From assembly GCF_050574275.1 (NCBI RefSeq), contig NZ_CP192260.1, positions 2,852,001 to 2,916,000 on the forward strand: a stretch of DNA of 64,000 nt, given 5' to 3'. Under the pieces are notes generated by a model. It saw nothing but the letters and a program-made list of their open reading frames with translations, was not told where the DNA came from and did not search any database. Origin of the DNA: Virgibacillus_F flavescens. Lineage in GTDB: Bacteria > Bacillota > Bacilli > Bacillales > Amphibacillaceae. A program made the translations under genes and the position numbers. This document shows, in pieces, positions 1 through 8,416 of the stretch (position 1 is the first letter of the stretch; each line of letters begins with the position of its first letter).

Positions 1-2
1 CA

Positions 3-1154
3 GCAACCATTTTGTTAATGAACGGAATTGGAACATTAATTTATTTATTTATAACAAAAGGACAAATACCAGCATATCTGGGCTCAAGCTTTGCCTTTAT
101 TTCACCGGTGTTTGTTGTTTTAGGTCAATATTCAGGTGGTACAGGCTATAGCTATGTACTGGGTGGCTTTCTTGCAGTTGGAATTGTTTTAACACTGGTG
201 GCGATTATTGTTAAATTTGCAGGAACCGGATGGATTGACGTAATATTTCCACCTGCTGCTATGGGAGCCATCGTTGCTGTTATCGGACTCGAACTCGTCC
301 CAACAGCCGCCGAGTTGGCTGGATGGGTTGCACCTGCAGCTGCTGACGCAACATGGTCAGTAAATCCAGAGGTAGCGCTAGTATCTTTACTGACCCTGGC
401 AATCACCATTATTTGCTGGGTAACGTTAAGAGGTTTCTTAAAAATAATTCCTATTCTAATTGGAATAGTCGCAGGATATTTTATTGCTTTGGCTTTCGGA
501 TTGGTGGATCTAACCAGTGTCAGCAATGCCGCATGGATATCCATGCCAGAATTTTATCAAATGAAAATTAACTGGTCAGCAATATTTATCATTCTGCCGG
601 CAGCGTTAGTAATTATTCCAGAGCATATCGGTCATCTATTTGTCACAGGAAATATTGTAAAAAAAGATTTAACGAAAGAACCCGGCCTGGACCGGTCGCT
701 TGCTGGTAATGGAATCTCAACTATCATTTCAAGTTTCTTCGGTGCAACTCCGAATACGACATACGGAGAAAATATTGGTGTATTGGCAATCACCCGCGTC
801 TATTCTACCTGGATAATTGGAATGGCTGCAGTTGTAGCAATTATACTTTCTTTCTGTGGAAAACTGGCAGCGCTAATCTCCTCTATTCCTGCTCCAGTAA
901 TGGGCGGAATATCCATTCTCTTATTTGGAATTATTGCTGCAAGCGGGATACGAATGCTTGTAGAAGCTAAGATCGACTATAGCCGTTCACAAAACCTGAT
1001 TCTTACCACAGTTGTTCTCGTTATCGGAATAAGTGGTGCAACTATACAAATAGGCGATGTGGCCCTTAAAGGAATGGGGCTAGCTACCATTGTTGCAATT
1101 ATCTTAGGTCTTTTCTTCAAAATTCTTGATGTTTTAAACCTATCTAATGAATAA
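3..1154 (+). CDS. uraA: Uracil permease (NCS2 family), 5' end missing
   Basis: Proton-coupled uracil uptake across the membrane for pyrimidine salvage. The reading frame is open from the left edge, so the N-terminus lies outside the window and the first visible in-frame TTG is not the start. About 383 residues are visible, with roughly ten hydrophobic segments. Family hallmarks are present: the AYLGSSFAFI segment near the visible N-terminus, PEHIGHL in the middle, and the NTTYGENIGV signature of NCS2 nucleobase transporters. A bidirectional hairpin follows the stop. Uracil is the likely substrate from overall resemblance to PyrP/UraA; another nucleobase cannot be excluded. Confidence 0.9.
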   Translation, partial: ATILLMNGIGTLIYLFITKGQIPAYLGSSFAFISPVFVVLGQYSGGTGYSYVLGGFLAVGIVLTLVAIIVKFAGTGWIDVIFPPAAMGAIVAVIGLELVPTAAELAGWVAPAAADATWSVNPEVALVSLLTLAITIICWVTLRGFLKIIPILIGIVAGYFIALAFGLVDLTSVSNAAWISMPEFYQMKINWSAIFIILPAALVIIPEHIGHLFVTGNIVKKDLTKEPGLDRSLAGNGISTIISSFFGATPNTTYGENIGVLAITRVYSTWIIGMAAVVAIILSFCGKLAALISSIPAPVMGGISILLFGIIAASGIRMLVEAKIDYSRSQNLILTTVVLVIGISGATIQIGDVALKGMGLATIVAIILGLFFKILDVLNLSNE

Positions 1155-1175
1155 ATAGTGAAATTCATTTTTCGC

Positions 1176-1220
1176 AAAAAAAGGGACATCCTGATTAGTT
1201 AATCAGAATGTCCCTTTTTT
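1176..1220. terminator. Bidirectional terminator between uraA and dacC
   Basis: A 14-bp stem (GGGACATCCTGATT pairing with AATCAGAATGTCCC, one G-U) with a 4-nt loop, flanked by an A-run on the left and a T-run on the right. It can terminate the permease transcript and the convergent carboxypeptidase transcript. Confidence 0.9.
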
Positions 1221-1222
1221 GC

Positions 1223-2770
1223 TTATGGTTTCGCCAATATTTCAACAATCTTATCCTCAATTTCCTTACCGTCATCTTCATCCAGTAAATTGTTATTTAA
1301 TATAGAAAAGATAATAGTTTCACTTTCACGAGTGTTTATATAACCTGATAAGGAGCTGACCGAATTGATTGTACCCGTCTTAGCCTGGATCGTAGCATAA
1401 TTAGAGATTTCTTTCATTCTGTTTCTTAACGTTCCACCAACCATCCGGTCTTCGGCAGCGGCGACTGGAAGAGAATGATTAAAAGTAGAATACCAATCAC
1501 GTTTTTGAACTTCATACAACAACTTTGAAATTTGATTTGGTGGAATTAAGCTAACACCAGAGATACCCGATCCATCACGCAGTTTTATCGTCTCTATATC
1601 CAGTCCTAATTTGAGCATTTCTTCATCTATTACTTCAAGTCCTTTTTCCCAGCTTCCCTCGCCTTTCACAACTTTACCCATTTCTTTCACCAATACTTCA
1701 GCATGTACATTATTGCTCAATTTCATAAACGGTAACATTAGCTTTGCTAACGGCATAGATTCATGTTTAACTAAAACAGTTGCTGACTCAGGAGCTTTAC
1801 CGACTTTCAGCTCGCCGGTCCAGGTAATGCCCTGGCTAGCCAATGCTTGTTTAAATAGATCTAATGCATAGCCTGTTGGTTCCCATACCGCCATCCATTC
1901 CTTGACTGTCCAGGAATCAATAGGAATAGTACCTTCAATGGTTATGATATTTGACCCATGTTTCCGGCCAACTTCAATATCCTCTTCTTCGCCAGCAGCT
2001 ACTGTCTCAGCATTATTAATTACGTTCACATAATCCGTACGAGGTGTTTCACTTACAATTGGTTTCACTCCGACACTTTTGCCAGGACTTACATCAATTT
2101 GGACAGACCCCGCGTCATAATCAGAATTTGGTGAAGCGGTTAATGCTGAGATTTGTGCACCATAATAATATTGTTCGTCAGTCCAAATTAAGTCAGGAGA
2201 CACACGAACATCATCATACCATGTGTCATCAGCAATAATATCTCCACTAATTTGCTTAATACCTTTTGCACTGACCTTCTTGGCAAAGTCTTTGAAATTA
2301 GTTGTAACTAAAGTAGGATCACCCATGCCTTTAATATATAAATCACCTTGAAGCGAATGGTTAATGATTTGTCCACCAGCCAATATTTCTGTAGTAAACG
2401 TATGGTCTCTACCTAAAGAAGAGAGTGCAGCAGCACCGGTTAGTAACTTCATATTGGAAGCGGGGTGCATCCTTTTCTCACCATTATGCTCATAAATTAA
2501 TTCACCTGTAGCAGCTGATCGGACACTAACCCCTATCGTAGCTCCATTTAAGTGTGGCTCATTTTTAATATATTTATCCAATTGTTCCTGGAGTTTATCT
2601 GTCTTTGTAGTCTCACCCGCTTGGTTTGCTGGTTTATTCACAACTTTATCCTCCTTTACCTCTGTAGCAACTTTCTCTGGTGTGTTTCCCTCATCATAAG
2701 GGTAAATTTCCACAAGAAAAACAACAGATATTACAACTAAAACAGCAATGAGGATTTTTGCTATTTTCAC
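1223..2770 (-). CDS. dacC: D-alanyl-D-alanine carboxypeptidase/endopeptidase, PBP4 (peptidase S13)
   Basis: Penicillin-binding protein trimming D-Ala from peptidoglycan stem peptides outside the cell. An N-terminal hydrophobic segment (about residues 2-20) serves as signal anchor or signal peptide. The catalytic triad motifs are in order: SNMK (SxxK, about 105-108), SNN (SxN, mid-protein) and KTG (about 460). At 515 residues it is close to the B. subtilis DacC/PBP4a type, with the long insert between the first two motifs typical of S13. Three in-frame GTG codons follow one another; the last gives the best spacing (6 nt) from the GAGGTG ribosome site and was chosen. Confidence 0.9.
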   Translation of the reverse strand: MKIAKILIAVLVVISVVFLVEIYPYDEGNTPEKVATEVKEDKVVNKPANQAGETTKTDKLQEQLDKYIKNEPHLNGATIGVSVRSAATGELIYEHNGEKRMHPASNMKLLTGAAALSSLGRDHTFTTEILAGGQIINHSLQGDLYIKGMGDPTLVTTNFKDFAKKVSAKGIKQISGDIIADDTWYDDVRVSPDLIWTDEQYYYGAQISALTASPNSDYDAGSVQIDVSPGKSVGVKPIVSETPRTDYVNVINNAETVAAGEEEDIEVGRKHGSNIITIEGTIPIDSWTVKEWMAVWEPTGYALDLFKQALASQGITWTGELKVGKAPESATVLVKHESMPLAKLMLPFMKLSNNVHAEVLVKEMGKVVKGEGSWEKGLEVIDEEMLKLGLDIETIKLRDGSGISGVSLIPPNQISKLLYEVQKRDWYSTFNHSLPVAAAEDRMVGGTLRNRMKEISNYATIQAKTGTINSVSSLSGYINTRESETIIFSILNNNLLDEDDGKEIEDKIVEILAKP

Positions 2771-2975
2771 CACGATCACCTCGACTTTATAAAAAAATTT
2801 CCTGCACGTTATCGAATATAATTAAAATAGTGCTACTAACTTAATCATATCACAAATAAAAGCTGTACGAAGCATGCAGGATTTACAATACTTGTAACAT
2901 TCACAAAGTCGAGGTCCGTGATTTCAATTATGTACACAAAAAGAAGCACCACATTGACGTAATGCTCCCTTGTGT

Positions 2976-3404
2976 TCAAATATTTTCCGGCTCTGCTGAT
3001 ACATGCCAAGTTACGTTAAATTTATCTGTAACTTGTCCATACGCTTGACTCCAAAAGGTTTCCTGCATGTGCATGCCAATTTTTCCATCTACTTTAAGTT
3101 TATCAAATATCTCTCTTGCTTCCGTTTCTTCAGTCATAGTAATAGCAATTGTTACCTGCTCCCCGATTTGGTACGGCTGTCCAGGGAACGTATCTGACAA
3201 CATAAGATCTGTACCACCAACCTTTAAATGTGCATTCATTACCAGGTTTTTCGCTTCATCAGGTATTGGCATCTCCGGGTTCTCTGGCATATCTGCAAAT
3301 GTTTGTACATTCAAGACCTCTGCTTTAACTGCTTCTTCATAAAATTTGATTGCTTTCTGTCCATTTCCATTCATTATTAAATAAGGATAAATACCTTTAA
3401 TCAT
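2976..3404 (-). CDS. VOC family (glyoxalase/PhnB-like) protein
   Basis: 142-residue single-domain protein of the vicinal oxygen chelate fold, PhnB-like subgroup (N-terminal MIKGIYPYLIMNGNGQKA, then the FYEEAV segment). Members often act as small-molecule binding or resistance proteins; no substrate can be read from the sequence. AGGAG lies 8 nt before the chosen ATG; a GTG three codons upstream is too close to that site. It ends a run of small minus-strand genes and lies next to a SnoaL-like gene with which it is probably co-transcribed. Confidence 0.8.
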   Translation of the reverse strand: MIKGIYPYLIMNGNGQKAIKFYEEAVKAEVLNVQTFADMPENPEMPIPDEAKNLVMNAHLKVGGTDLMLSDTFPGQPYQIGEQVTIAITMTEETEAREIFDKLKVDGKIGMHMQETFWSQAYGQVTDKFNVTWHVSAEPENI

Positions 3405-3418
3405 TGCTAACACTCCTA

Positions 3419-3781
3419 CTATTGTTTTAATTCGATTAGATACGAATTAAGCTCTTTAATTTTTCCATCTTTGAACTTATTTAATACATATGTGTCACAG
3501 AATGCGTATGTTTTTTCCACACCATTTTTATCCTTCATTTTCATCGTACCCTCTATCGCCGCAGTTCTACCATGCGTAATCGTTTTCGTGATGGTAAGTT
3601 CAGGTTTATTTGCATCTTTAATCATCTCAAGCTCTTTTTTCACTTCAGCCTTACCATTAATAACTGGTTCACCCATCATCTCCCATCTAATATCATCTGT
3701 AACACTCTCCAAAATAAAGTCAACATCTGCGGTTGTAAAAGCTTCATTAAACTTGCGAATAAATTCATTTAGCTGTGACAT
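3419..3781 (-). CDS. SnoaL/NTF2-like domain protein
   Basis: 120-residue protein with the cone-shaped NTF2-like fold signature: an N-terminal helix (FIRKFNEAFTTADVDFILE), the DDIRWEMMG strand and a C-terminal ligand-pocket sheet. Such proteins are small enzymes or binding proteins of diverse function, and the substrate is unknown. AAGGAG precedes the ATG by about 10 nt. It is separated by 14 nt from the VOC gene downstream and by 15 nt from the methyltransferase upstream, so the three probably form one transcript. Confidence 0.75.
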   Translation of the reverse strand: MSQLNEFIRKFNEAFTTADVDFILESVTDDIRWEMMGEPVINGKAEVKKELEMIKDANKPELTITKTITHGRTAAIEGTMKMKDKNGVEKTYAFCDTYVLNKFKDGKIKELNSYLIELKQ

Positions 3782-3796
3782 TATCCATCACTCCTT

Positions 3797-4558
3797 TTAA
3801 ATTGGTCTTGCTTTCAACATAAAGCGATGCTGTTTAACTTCAAAATATCCTACCTGTAGTATCTCCTGGTGTATCGTGTATAGCTTATCGCAGTATTTAT
3901 TCACATTGAAATCAGGAATTTGCCAAGGAATTGCTTGTAGATAGTAAACCAAAGCACCAACATCATAAAAACGCTCAACAGGATATTCTTCGAGTTTATA
4001 GGTGACTTCAAAAGAGTGGTTTATAAGTTCACCAACAGCAAATTCTAGGTTCCAATGTGAAAACTCATCATTTACAGGTGCCCCAAGACGATCATTTATC
4101 TCTGCATCGTTCAAACCACCAACCTGCTGTGTAACAAAAATGCCGTTTTCCGAAATTATTCTCCTTATTTCTGCAGGTGAATAAGCTTCATGCTTATTCA
4201 TAATGAGGTCAAATTGATTGTCTTCAAAAGGCAGATCGGAGTCTTCTTCAATTTGGACGACCTTTACACCTATTGGTCCGAGTCTTTCTTTAGCAACAGA
4301 AACATTTGGTAGGTATGCTTCTGTTGCGTACGTTTCTTTCGGGAAGGGCTGCATTCTTGAGAGGAATTCTCCCCCACCAGTTCCCATATCAAGCATAGCG
4401 TTAGATTTTTGAACAAATGGTCTCACAAAGCTCCCATACGACCATGAAATTAATCCGCTTTGCATTCGACCTGTCTCAGAAACGTATGAGAAATCCCAAC
4501 CCTTAAATGGCTTGTCTTTCTCTGATAGATAGTAATCGAAAAGGTTGTCTTTTTTCAT
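3797..4558 (-). CDS. Class I SAM-dependent methyltransferase
   Basis: 253-residue Rossmann-type methyltransferase. The SAM-binding motif I is LDMGTGGGEFL near residue 57, followed by an acidic residue in the next strand (YATEAY) and a motif IV-like stretch, QFDLIMNKHEAY. Related Bacillaceae proteins are annotated only as methyltransferases; the acceptor is unknown. ATG preceded by AAAGGA at 7 nt. First gene of the small cluster running into the SnoaL-like and VOC genes. Confidence 0.8.
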   Translation of the reverse strand: MKKDNLFDYYLSEKDKPFKGWDFSYVSETGRMQSGLISWSYGSFVRPFVQKSNAMLDMGTGGGEFLSRMQPFPKETYATEAYLPNVSVAKERLGPIGVKVVQIEEDSDLPFEDNQFDLIMNKHEAYSPAEIRRIISENGIFVTQQVGGLNDAEINDRLGAPVNDEFSHWNLEFAVGELINHSFEVTYKLEEYPVERFYDVGALVYYLQAIPWQIPDFNVNKYCDKLYTIHQEILQVGYFEVKQHRFMLKARPI

Positions 4559-4586
4559 ATCATTTTCCTTTCGTTATTCGTAACAT

Positions 4587-5009
4587 TTACTTATCCGGAT
4601 AGGTTTCCTGTAAAAAAATAACCGATTCTTTGATTAATTTCATTAAAACATCCACATCAATATCTTCTACTTTATTAATATAAACACACGCTTTTCCGGT
4701 TGTGTGTTTGCCAAAATCTTTTAACAACAATTCACGCTTCGTGTCACCAGTAGCAAAATACAGACTAATTTTTGCTTTTCGAGGTGAAAAACCAACAAGC
4801 GGAGCATCTCCTTCGTGACCGGATTCATATTTATAATGGTATGATCCAAACCCAATAATACTTGGTCCCCACATCTTGGCAGCATGACCAGTTGCTTCAG
4901 TGAAAATATCCAATAACCTATAAGCATCTTCACGTTTTTTTGGCTTTTCTACGCTTTCGATAAATTCTATAACACTCGCATCGGTTTCTTTTGTTTTCTG
5001 TTCATACAT
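4587..5009 (-). CDS. DUF1801 domain protein (YdhG-like)
   Basis: 140-residue protein with the DUF1801 pattern: an early helix (SVIEFIESVEKPKKREDA), the WGPSIIGFGSYHYKYESG core and a lysine-rich C-terminal half. The fold is related to the frataxin-like YdhG/YjdI group; the biochemical role is unknown. The chosen ATG (MYEQ) is 11 nt after AAGGAG; an upstream GTG overlaps the ribosome site. Confidence 0.8.
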   Translation of the reverse strand: MYEQKTKETDASVIEFIESVEKPKKREDAYRLLDIFTEATGHAAKMWGPSIIGFGSYHYKYESGHEGDAPLVGFSPRKAKISLYFATGDTKRELLLKDFGKHTTGKACVYINKVEDIDVDVLMKLIKESVIFLQETYPDK

Positions 5010-5179
5010 GATTCGTTTCACTCCTTGTTCATTAGTTCAACTCTATTTCATTAGAAAATCCGACTTGTCACCTAGCCTTGATAACGGATTCTTAGTTGAC
5101 ATATGCAGTAATAAAAGATTTATACTTTCTTACCTGCTAAATTCGACAAGCGGAACGTAAAAACCTTTTTTCTCTACTA

Positions 5180-5731
5180 CTATAGTAAAAGTTTTTCAAT
5201 TCTCTTCTTAACATTAGGAGGCATAGGTTGCTTGAGTGCGCTTTGGAACCTATCAGGGTAAGATAATCCATTTGTCCTAAAGAAATATTCAATTTGGTCT
5301 GCCTTGTAAGCTTTACCTGGAATGAGCTGGTATAAAATAAACCAATCTTCTATAAAGGATAGAGGTATGTATACACCTTCCACCATCTTATAACGAATAA
5401 CTAAGTCACGATTAAACGGGAGTTTATATATTCCATTTCTATGACATATAGCAAATCCAGCCATCACATCTATTCCTACAGAATCCACTTCATATTTCGA
5501 GAAGTAACTTGTCATAAACGGAGATTTTGAAGTAACCTGTTTCTCTTCACCTAATCTAGAAAGGATTTCAGTAAGTTGGTCAACGTCTTTTTCTGCTACC
5601 AGCAAGTCAATATCGTTTGGTGAGGTATTGATATTTTCAAAGAGAAGTAACAACGACCCACCAACAGCCCATTTTATATTAGTTTTATTAAGTTCTTCAC
5701 CCAACAGAGCTAAGGTTTGTAAAATAGTCAA
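5180..5731 (-). CDS. Nucleotidyltransferase-fold protein, TTG start
   Basis: 183 residues. The N-terminal part carries the polymerase-beta-like nucleotidyltransferase hallmark: WAVGGSLLLLF (the GGS motif) followed by SPNDIDLLV (the DxD pair). The C-terminal half is basic and helical. This resembles small orphan nucleotidyltransferase domains, some of which are resistance or toxin-antitoxin enzymes, but no partner gene is adjacent. It starts with TTG: the only ATG upstream runs straight into TGA, and AAGGGA sits 8 nt before the TTG. Substrate unknown. Confidence 0.65.
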   Translation of the reverse strand: MTILQTLALLGEELNKTNIKWAVGGSLLLLFENINTSPNDIDLLVAEKDVDQLTEILSRLGEEKQVTSKSPFMTSYFSKYEVDSVGIDVMAGFAICHRNGIYKLPFNRDLVIRYKMVEGVYIPLSFIEDWFILYQLIPGKAYKADQIEYFFRTNGLSYPDRFQSALKQPMPPNVKKRIEKLLL

Positions 5732-5837
5732 AAAATCATTCCCTTATATCGGACTAAACTGTCCTTCCAACTTTTTGATGAAGTGGTTTCGTATTACCTC
5801 TTACCACAGTAAGACTGACTCCCTTATTCCTCTCTCA

Positions 5838-6431
5838 TTAACCTTTTAACACAAGGTTAGCGTTTTCGATCGGCATAGCTGTTTCCATGTAATATGTTTC
5901 TGCTTTCCAGTATCTTTCTCTAAATTTTTTAATTTGTTTTCTTGAAAAATCGCTCTCCCTCTGAAATCGCTTCTCTCTTGAACAGTCCAAATAGATCATA
6001 TAATCATAGAAGGACCGCCACTCGCACCGCTGCAGGAATACACCTTCTATTAGGATCAAGCACTTATGAGGCAGATTAATTGTTTGCAAAGTAACGGAAT
6101 CCAATTCTTCATGATAAATAGGTAAAATCAACGATTTATTTGATTTCAGTTTACTGAATAATTGATCTCTTAAGCTGTTAACATCCCATTGCAGATGGAA
6201 ATATTCACTCCATGCTTCTTGACCAGTGTTGTAACGTTTAGCACGTTCAACTATGTGGTCATCTATATGTATTACATAAATAGTAACATTCATTTTCTCT
6301 AACCTATGTCTTAATCTGTTAACCAGTGTAGTTTTACCAGAACGACTCAGACCATCGATGCCAAGAACGTATCTTTCTTCATCCCTCAAACTGGTACAGA
6401 TTTTTAGTATTTCTTCCAAATTTTGATTCAT
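5838..6431 (-). CDS. P-loop kinase, uridine kinase-like
   Basis: 197 residues. Walker A motif GIDGLSRSGKTT near residue 25, then a HIDDH acidic motif typical of uridine kinase/phosphoribulokinase-type folds, and a hydrophobic strand LILIEGVFLQ (Walker B-like). The C-terminal lid is rich in basic residues (FRERYWKAE). Probably phosphorylates a small metabolite; nucleoside or pantothenate-like substrates are possible and undetermined. AGGAG precedes the ATG by 7 nt. Confidence 0.75.
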   Translation of the reverse strand: MNQNLEEILKICTSLRDEERYVLGIDGLSRSGKTTLVNRLRHRLEKMNVTIYVIHIDDHIVERAKRYNTGQEAWSEYFHLQWDVNSLRDQLFSKLKSNKSLILPIYHEELDSVTLQTINLPHKCLILIEGVFLQRCEWRSFYDYMIYLDCSREKRFQRESDFSRKQIKKFRERYWKAETYYMETAMPIENANLVLKG

Positions 6432-6474
6432 AACTTTTCTCCTGACTAATTTTTTTCAAATAAACTAAGTATTT

Positions 6475-6891
6475 CTATATCATTTGTTCAAAATAATAAT
6501 AAGTGTACCCGAGAATAGTTAGACCAAATCCAAGATTAATTAATGTAACGATATATGCTTTCGAATTATTTACATACTTCCATTCCATAAAAGCCCTCAC
6601 GAGTTCGCTAACAATCAAAAATATTGTTATTGCAATTGATTGAAAGTAGAAATTTATTAAACCATAGCTCATTAAGGGAATAAATGAAATCATGACGAAT
6701 ACAGAAATGATTCTGATGGTCGTGTCTACCTTTTTATGAAAATCATTTATATGGTTATATGAAAACACTCTCTTTCTCTCCACACCTAGCCATTTTCTCA
6801 CTAAAATATCGAACACATATATTAATAATGCGATGGATGAAATAAATAGAACTAGATATAACCAAAAGTGAGGTGGTAATCCGTAAGACAA
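6475..6891 (-). CDS. DUF4181 family membrane protein
   Basis: 138 residues with about four transmembrane helices (around 10-30, 58-78, 82-100 and 113-133) and the family's WLGVERKR linker after the first helix. DUF4181 proteins are common in Bacillaceae and have no known function. It starts with TTG, preceded by GGGAGA about 8 nt upstream; no in-frame ATG exists near the N-terminus. Confidence 0.7.
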   Translation of the reverse strand: MSYGLPPHFWLYLVLFISSIALLIYVFDILVRKWLGVERKRVFSYNHINDFHKKVDTTIRIISVFVMISFIPLMSYGLINFYFQSIAITIFLIVSELVRAFMEWKYVNNSKAYIVTLINLGFGLTILGYTYYYFEQMI

Positions 6892-7026
6892 GGCTACTAT
6901 CTCCCTTCTTTCGTTTTGTTCTGTACAATGACAAAACCGAAATTGATTAACATAATTTTTATCTAGTTTAGCATAAATTTACTCTTAAACCATTAATTTA
7001 TTAAAATTTTCTAACTACATAACCCA

Positions 7027-7070
7027 CAAAAAAACGACCCCTCTTCCAAATCAGAGAAAAGTGGATCGTT
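7027..7070 (-). terminator. Terminator downstream of the flavin reductase gene
   Basis: Read on the minus strand, an imperfect stem (AACGATCC paired with GGGTCGTT, plus an inner AGAG/CTCT region) is followed by a run of seven T. It ends the transcript of the flavin reductase gene. Confidence 0.7.
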
Positions 7071-7075
7071 ATTAT

Positions 7076-7636
7076 TTATTCATCTATTTTAAACGTTGTA
7101 ATATGGCTATTTCGATCAAGTTTTGCGTAAGCGGAGCGACCTAAATACAGTGGAATTTCCACCTTTTCAAAGTCTGGCAATCCATTATCCAGAAACAGCG
7201 ACTCGTCGCGGTAACACTGTGTGATTTCTCCCACAAACCAATCATGATCTCCATACGAATTAACATCCATAGTTTTGCATTCATAAGCAACGTAAGCATC
7301 ACGGAGAATTGGTGAGTCTATCGTAATACCTTGATCAAAGAGCATCTTCCCTTTGGAAAATTTGTCCATGCTATCTCCAGAATACACGCCGGTTTGCTGA
7401 ATGAATTTAGCTTTTTCAGCGGGCAAAAAATTTATTGCAAAGTTTCCGGCTTTTTTTACGAGATCATACGTATAGCGTTCCCTTCCAATTGCCACCCCAT
7501 AGATCGGTGGATTAAAAGATATGTAGGAATGCCAGCCAGCAGCCATGATATTTGCATTTCCTTCGTGTGCAACCGTAACTAATGCTACCATACCCGGATA
7601 ACTGTGCATAACAGTCTTTTTTGTTGGTTCTCTCAT
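7076..7636 (-). CDS. Flavin reductase-like (flavoredoxin) FMN-binding protein
   Basis: 186-residue FMN-binding split-barrel protein. Typical features are VALVTVAHEGNANIMAAGWHS (flavin-binding strand and loop), SFNPPIYGVAIG and the FAINFLPAE stretch. Members transfer electrons with NAD(P)H-reduced FMN or act as flavin reductases of two-component oxygenases; the partner is not identifiable. ATG preceded by GAGGGTGATG. Monocistronic: it has its own terminator and the gene to its right is divergent. Confidence 0.8.
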   Translation of the reverse strand: MREPTKKTVMHSYPGMVALVTVAHEGNANIMAAGWHSYISFNPPIYGVAIGRERYTYDLVKKAGNFAINFLPAEKAKFIQQTGVYSGDSMDKFSKGKMLFDQGITIDSPILRDAYVAYECKTMDVNSYGDHDWFVGEITQCYRDESLFLDNGLPDFEKVEIPLYLGRSAYAKLDRNSHITTFKIDE

Positions 7637-7749
7637 TACTCATCACCCTCTAATTATTTTATTTTGTATTATCTCATATGATATTTAAAAATTGCTAAGG
7701 ATAAGGATAAGAATTTTTTACTTTCAGCAAAAAAATATTTTGACTTTTT

Positions 7750-7776
7750 TGAAACCTATCACTTATTATATTCGTA
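7750..7776 (+). promoter_or_regulatory. SigW-type ECF promoter of nfeD-floT
   Basis: TGAAAC (-35) and CGTA (-10) separated by 17 nt, located 53 nt before the nfeD start. B. subtilis SigW promoters have the same boxes with 16-17 nt spacing, and the yuaF-floT operon there is SigW-controlled. Activation by envelope stress is inferred from this match. Confidence 0.8.
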
Positions 7777-7828
7777 GTACTAATTAGCAAGAATAATAAA
7801 AATCATTACATATAAAGGAATGACGCTG

Positions 7829-8359
7829 ATGACTCTATTTGGCACACCAATTGAAACTATTTATATCATTTTACTTGTTGTATCAGGTGCGTTAACGGTT
7901 CTGTACATCTTCTTCGGAGACATACTAGAAGGAGTTGGAGAAACAGTTAGCTTTCTTCATCCGGCACTTATTTTAGCGTTCATAACGCTATTTTCAGCTT
8001 CCGGTTATCTGTTGGAATTAGTCACGTCACTTTCCAGTTTAACCATCGTTATTATTTCTATCGTTATCGCCTTTATCCTTGACACCCTGTTTAATATTTT
8101 CGTACTAATTCCGATAGCTTCTGCTGAACAATCCCTCAGTTATACAGAGGAATCGTTAATTGGAAGAATAGGTAAGATTATCATTCCAATTCCTGATAAC
8201 GGATATGGCGAAATCGTAATTGACAGCAAAAGCGGTATGATTTCCAAACCTGCCGCAAGTTATGAGCAAGCACCCATCAAAGAAGGAATGAAAGTACTCG
8301 TAATTGAAGTGAAAAACGGGGTTCTTTATGTTGACCCATACGAGAATTTAGAGGATTAA
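7829..8359 (+). CDS. nfeD: NfeD-like membrane protein (YuaF homologue)
   Basis: 176-residue membrane partner of flotillin. Four hydrophobic segments occupy the first 100 residues, then a soluble C-terminal OB-fold domain begins at SLIGRIGKI and includes the G-E-I-V strand and the VLVIEVKNGVLYV strand typical of NfeDb proteins. The first ATG overlaps the AAAGGA ribosome site; the second, nine nt after it, was chosen. Together with the flotillin gene downstream it forms the conserved nfeD-floT pair that organises membrane microdomains. Confidence 0.88.
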   Translation: MTLFGTPIETIYIILLVVSGALTVLYIFFGDILEGVGETVSFLHPALILAFITLFSASGYLLELVTSLSSLTIVIISIVIAFILDTLFNIFVLIPIASAEQSLSYTEESLIGRIGKIIIPIPDNGYGEIVIDSKSGMISKPAASYEQAPIKEGMKVLVIEVKNGVLYVDPYENLED

Positions 8360-8416
8360 ACATACGATTCCAATCGGATCCGTATTTTAATAAATAAAAA
8401 ATTAGGGGGAACGAAA

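Noticed and set aside
2768..2915. Inverted copies of ACCTCGACTTT/AAAGTCGAGGT around the dacC start and 120 bp upstream
   Set aside because: Only 11 bp long, and one arm contains the dacC ribosome site; too short to support a repeat or operator without comparative data.
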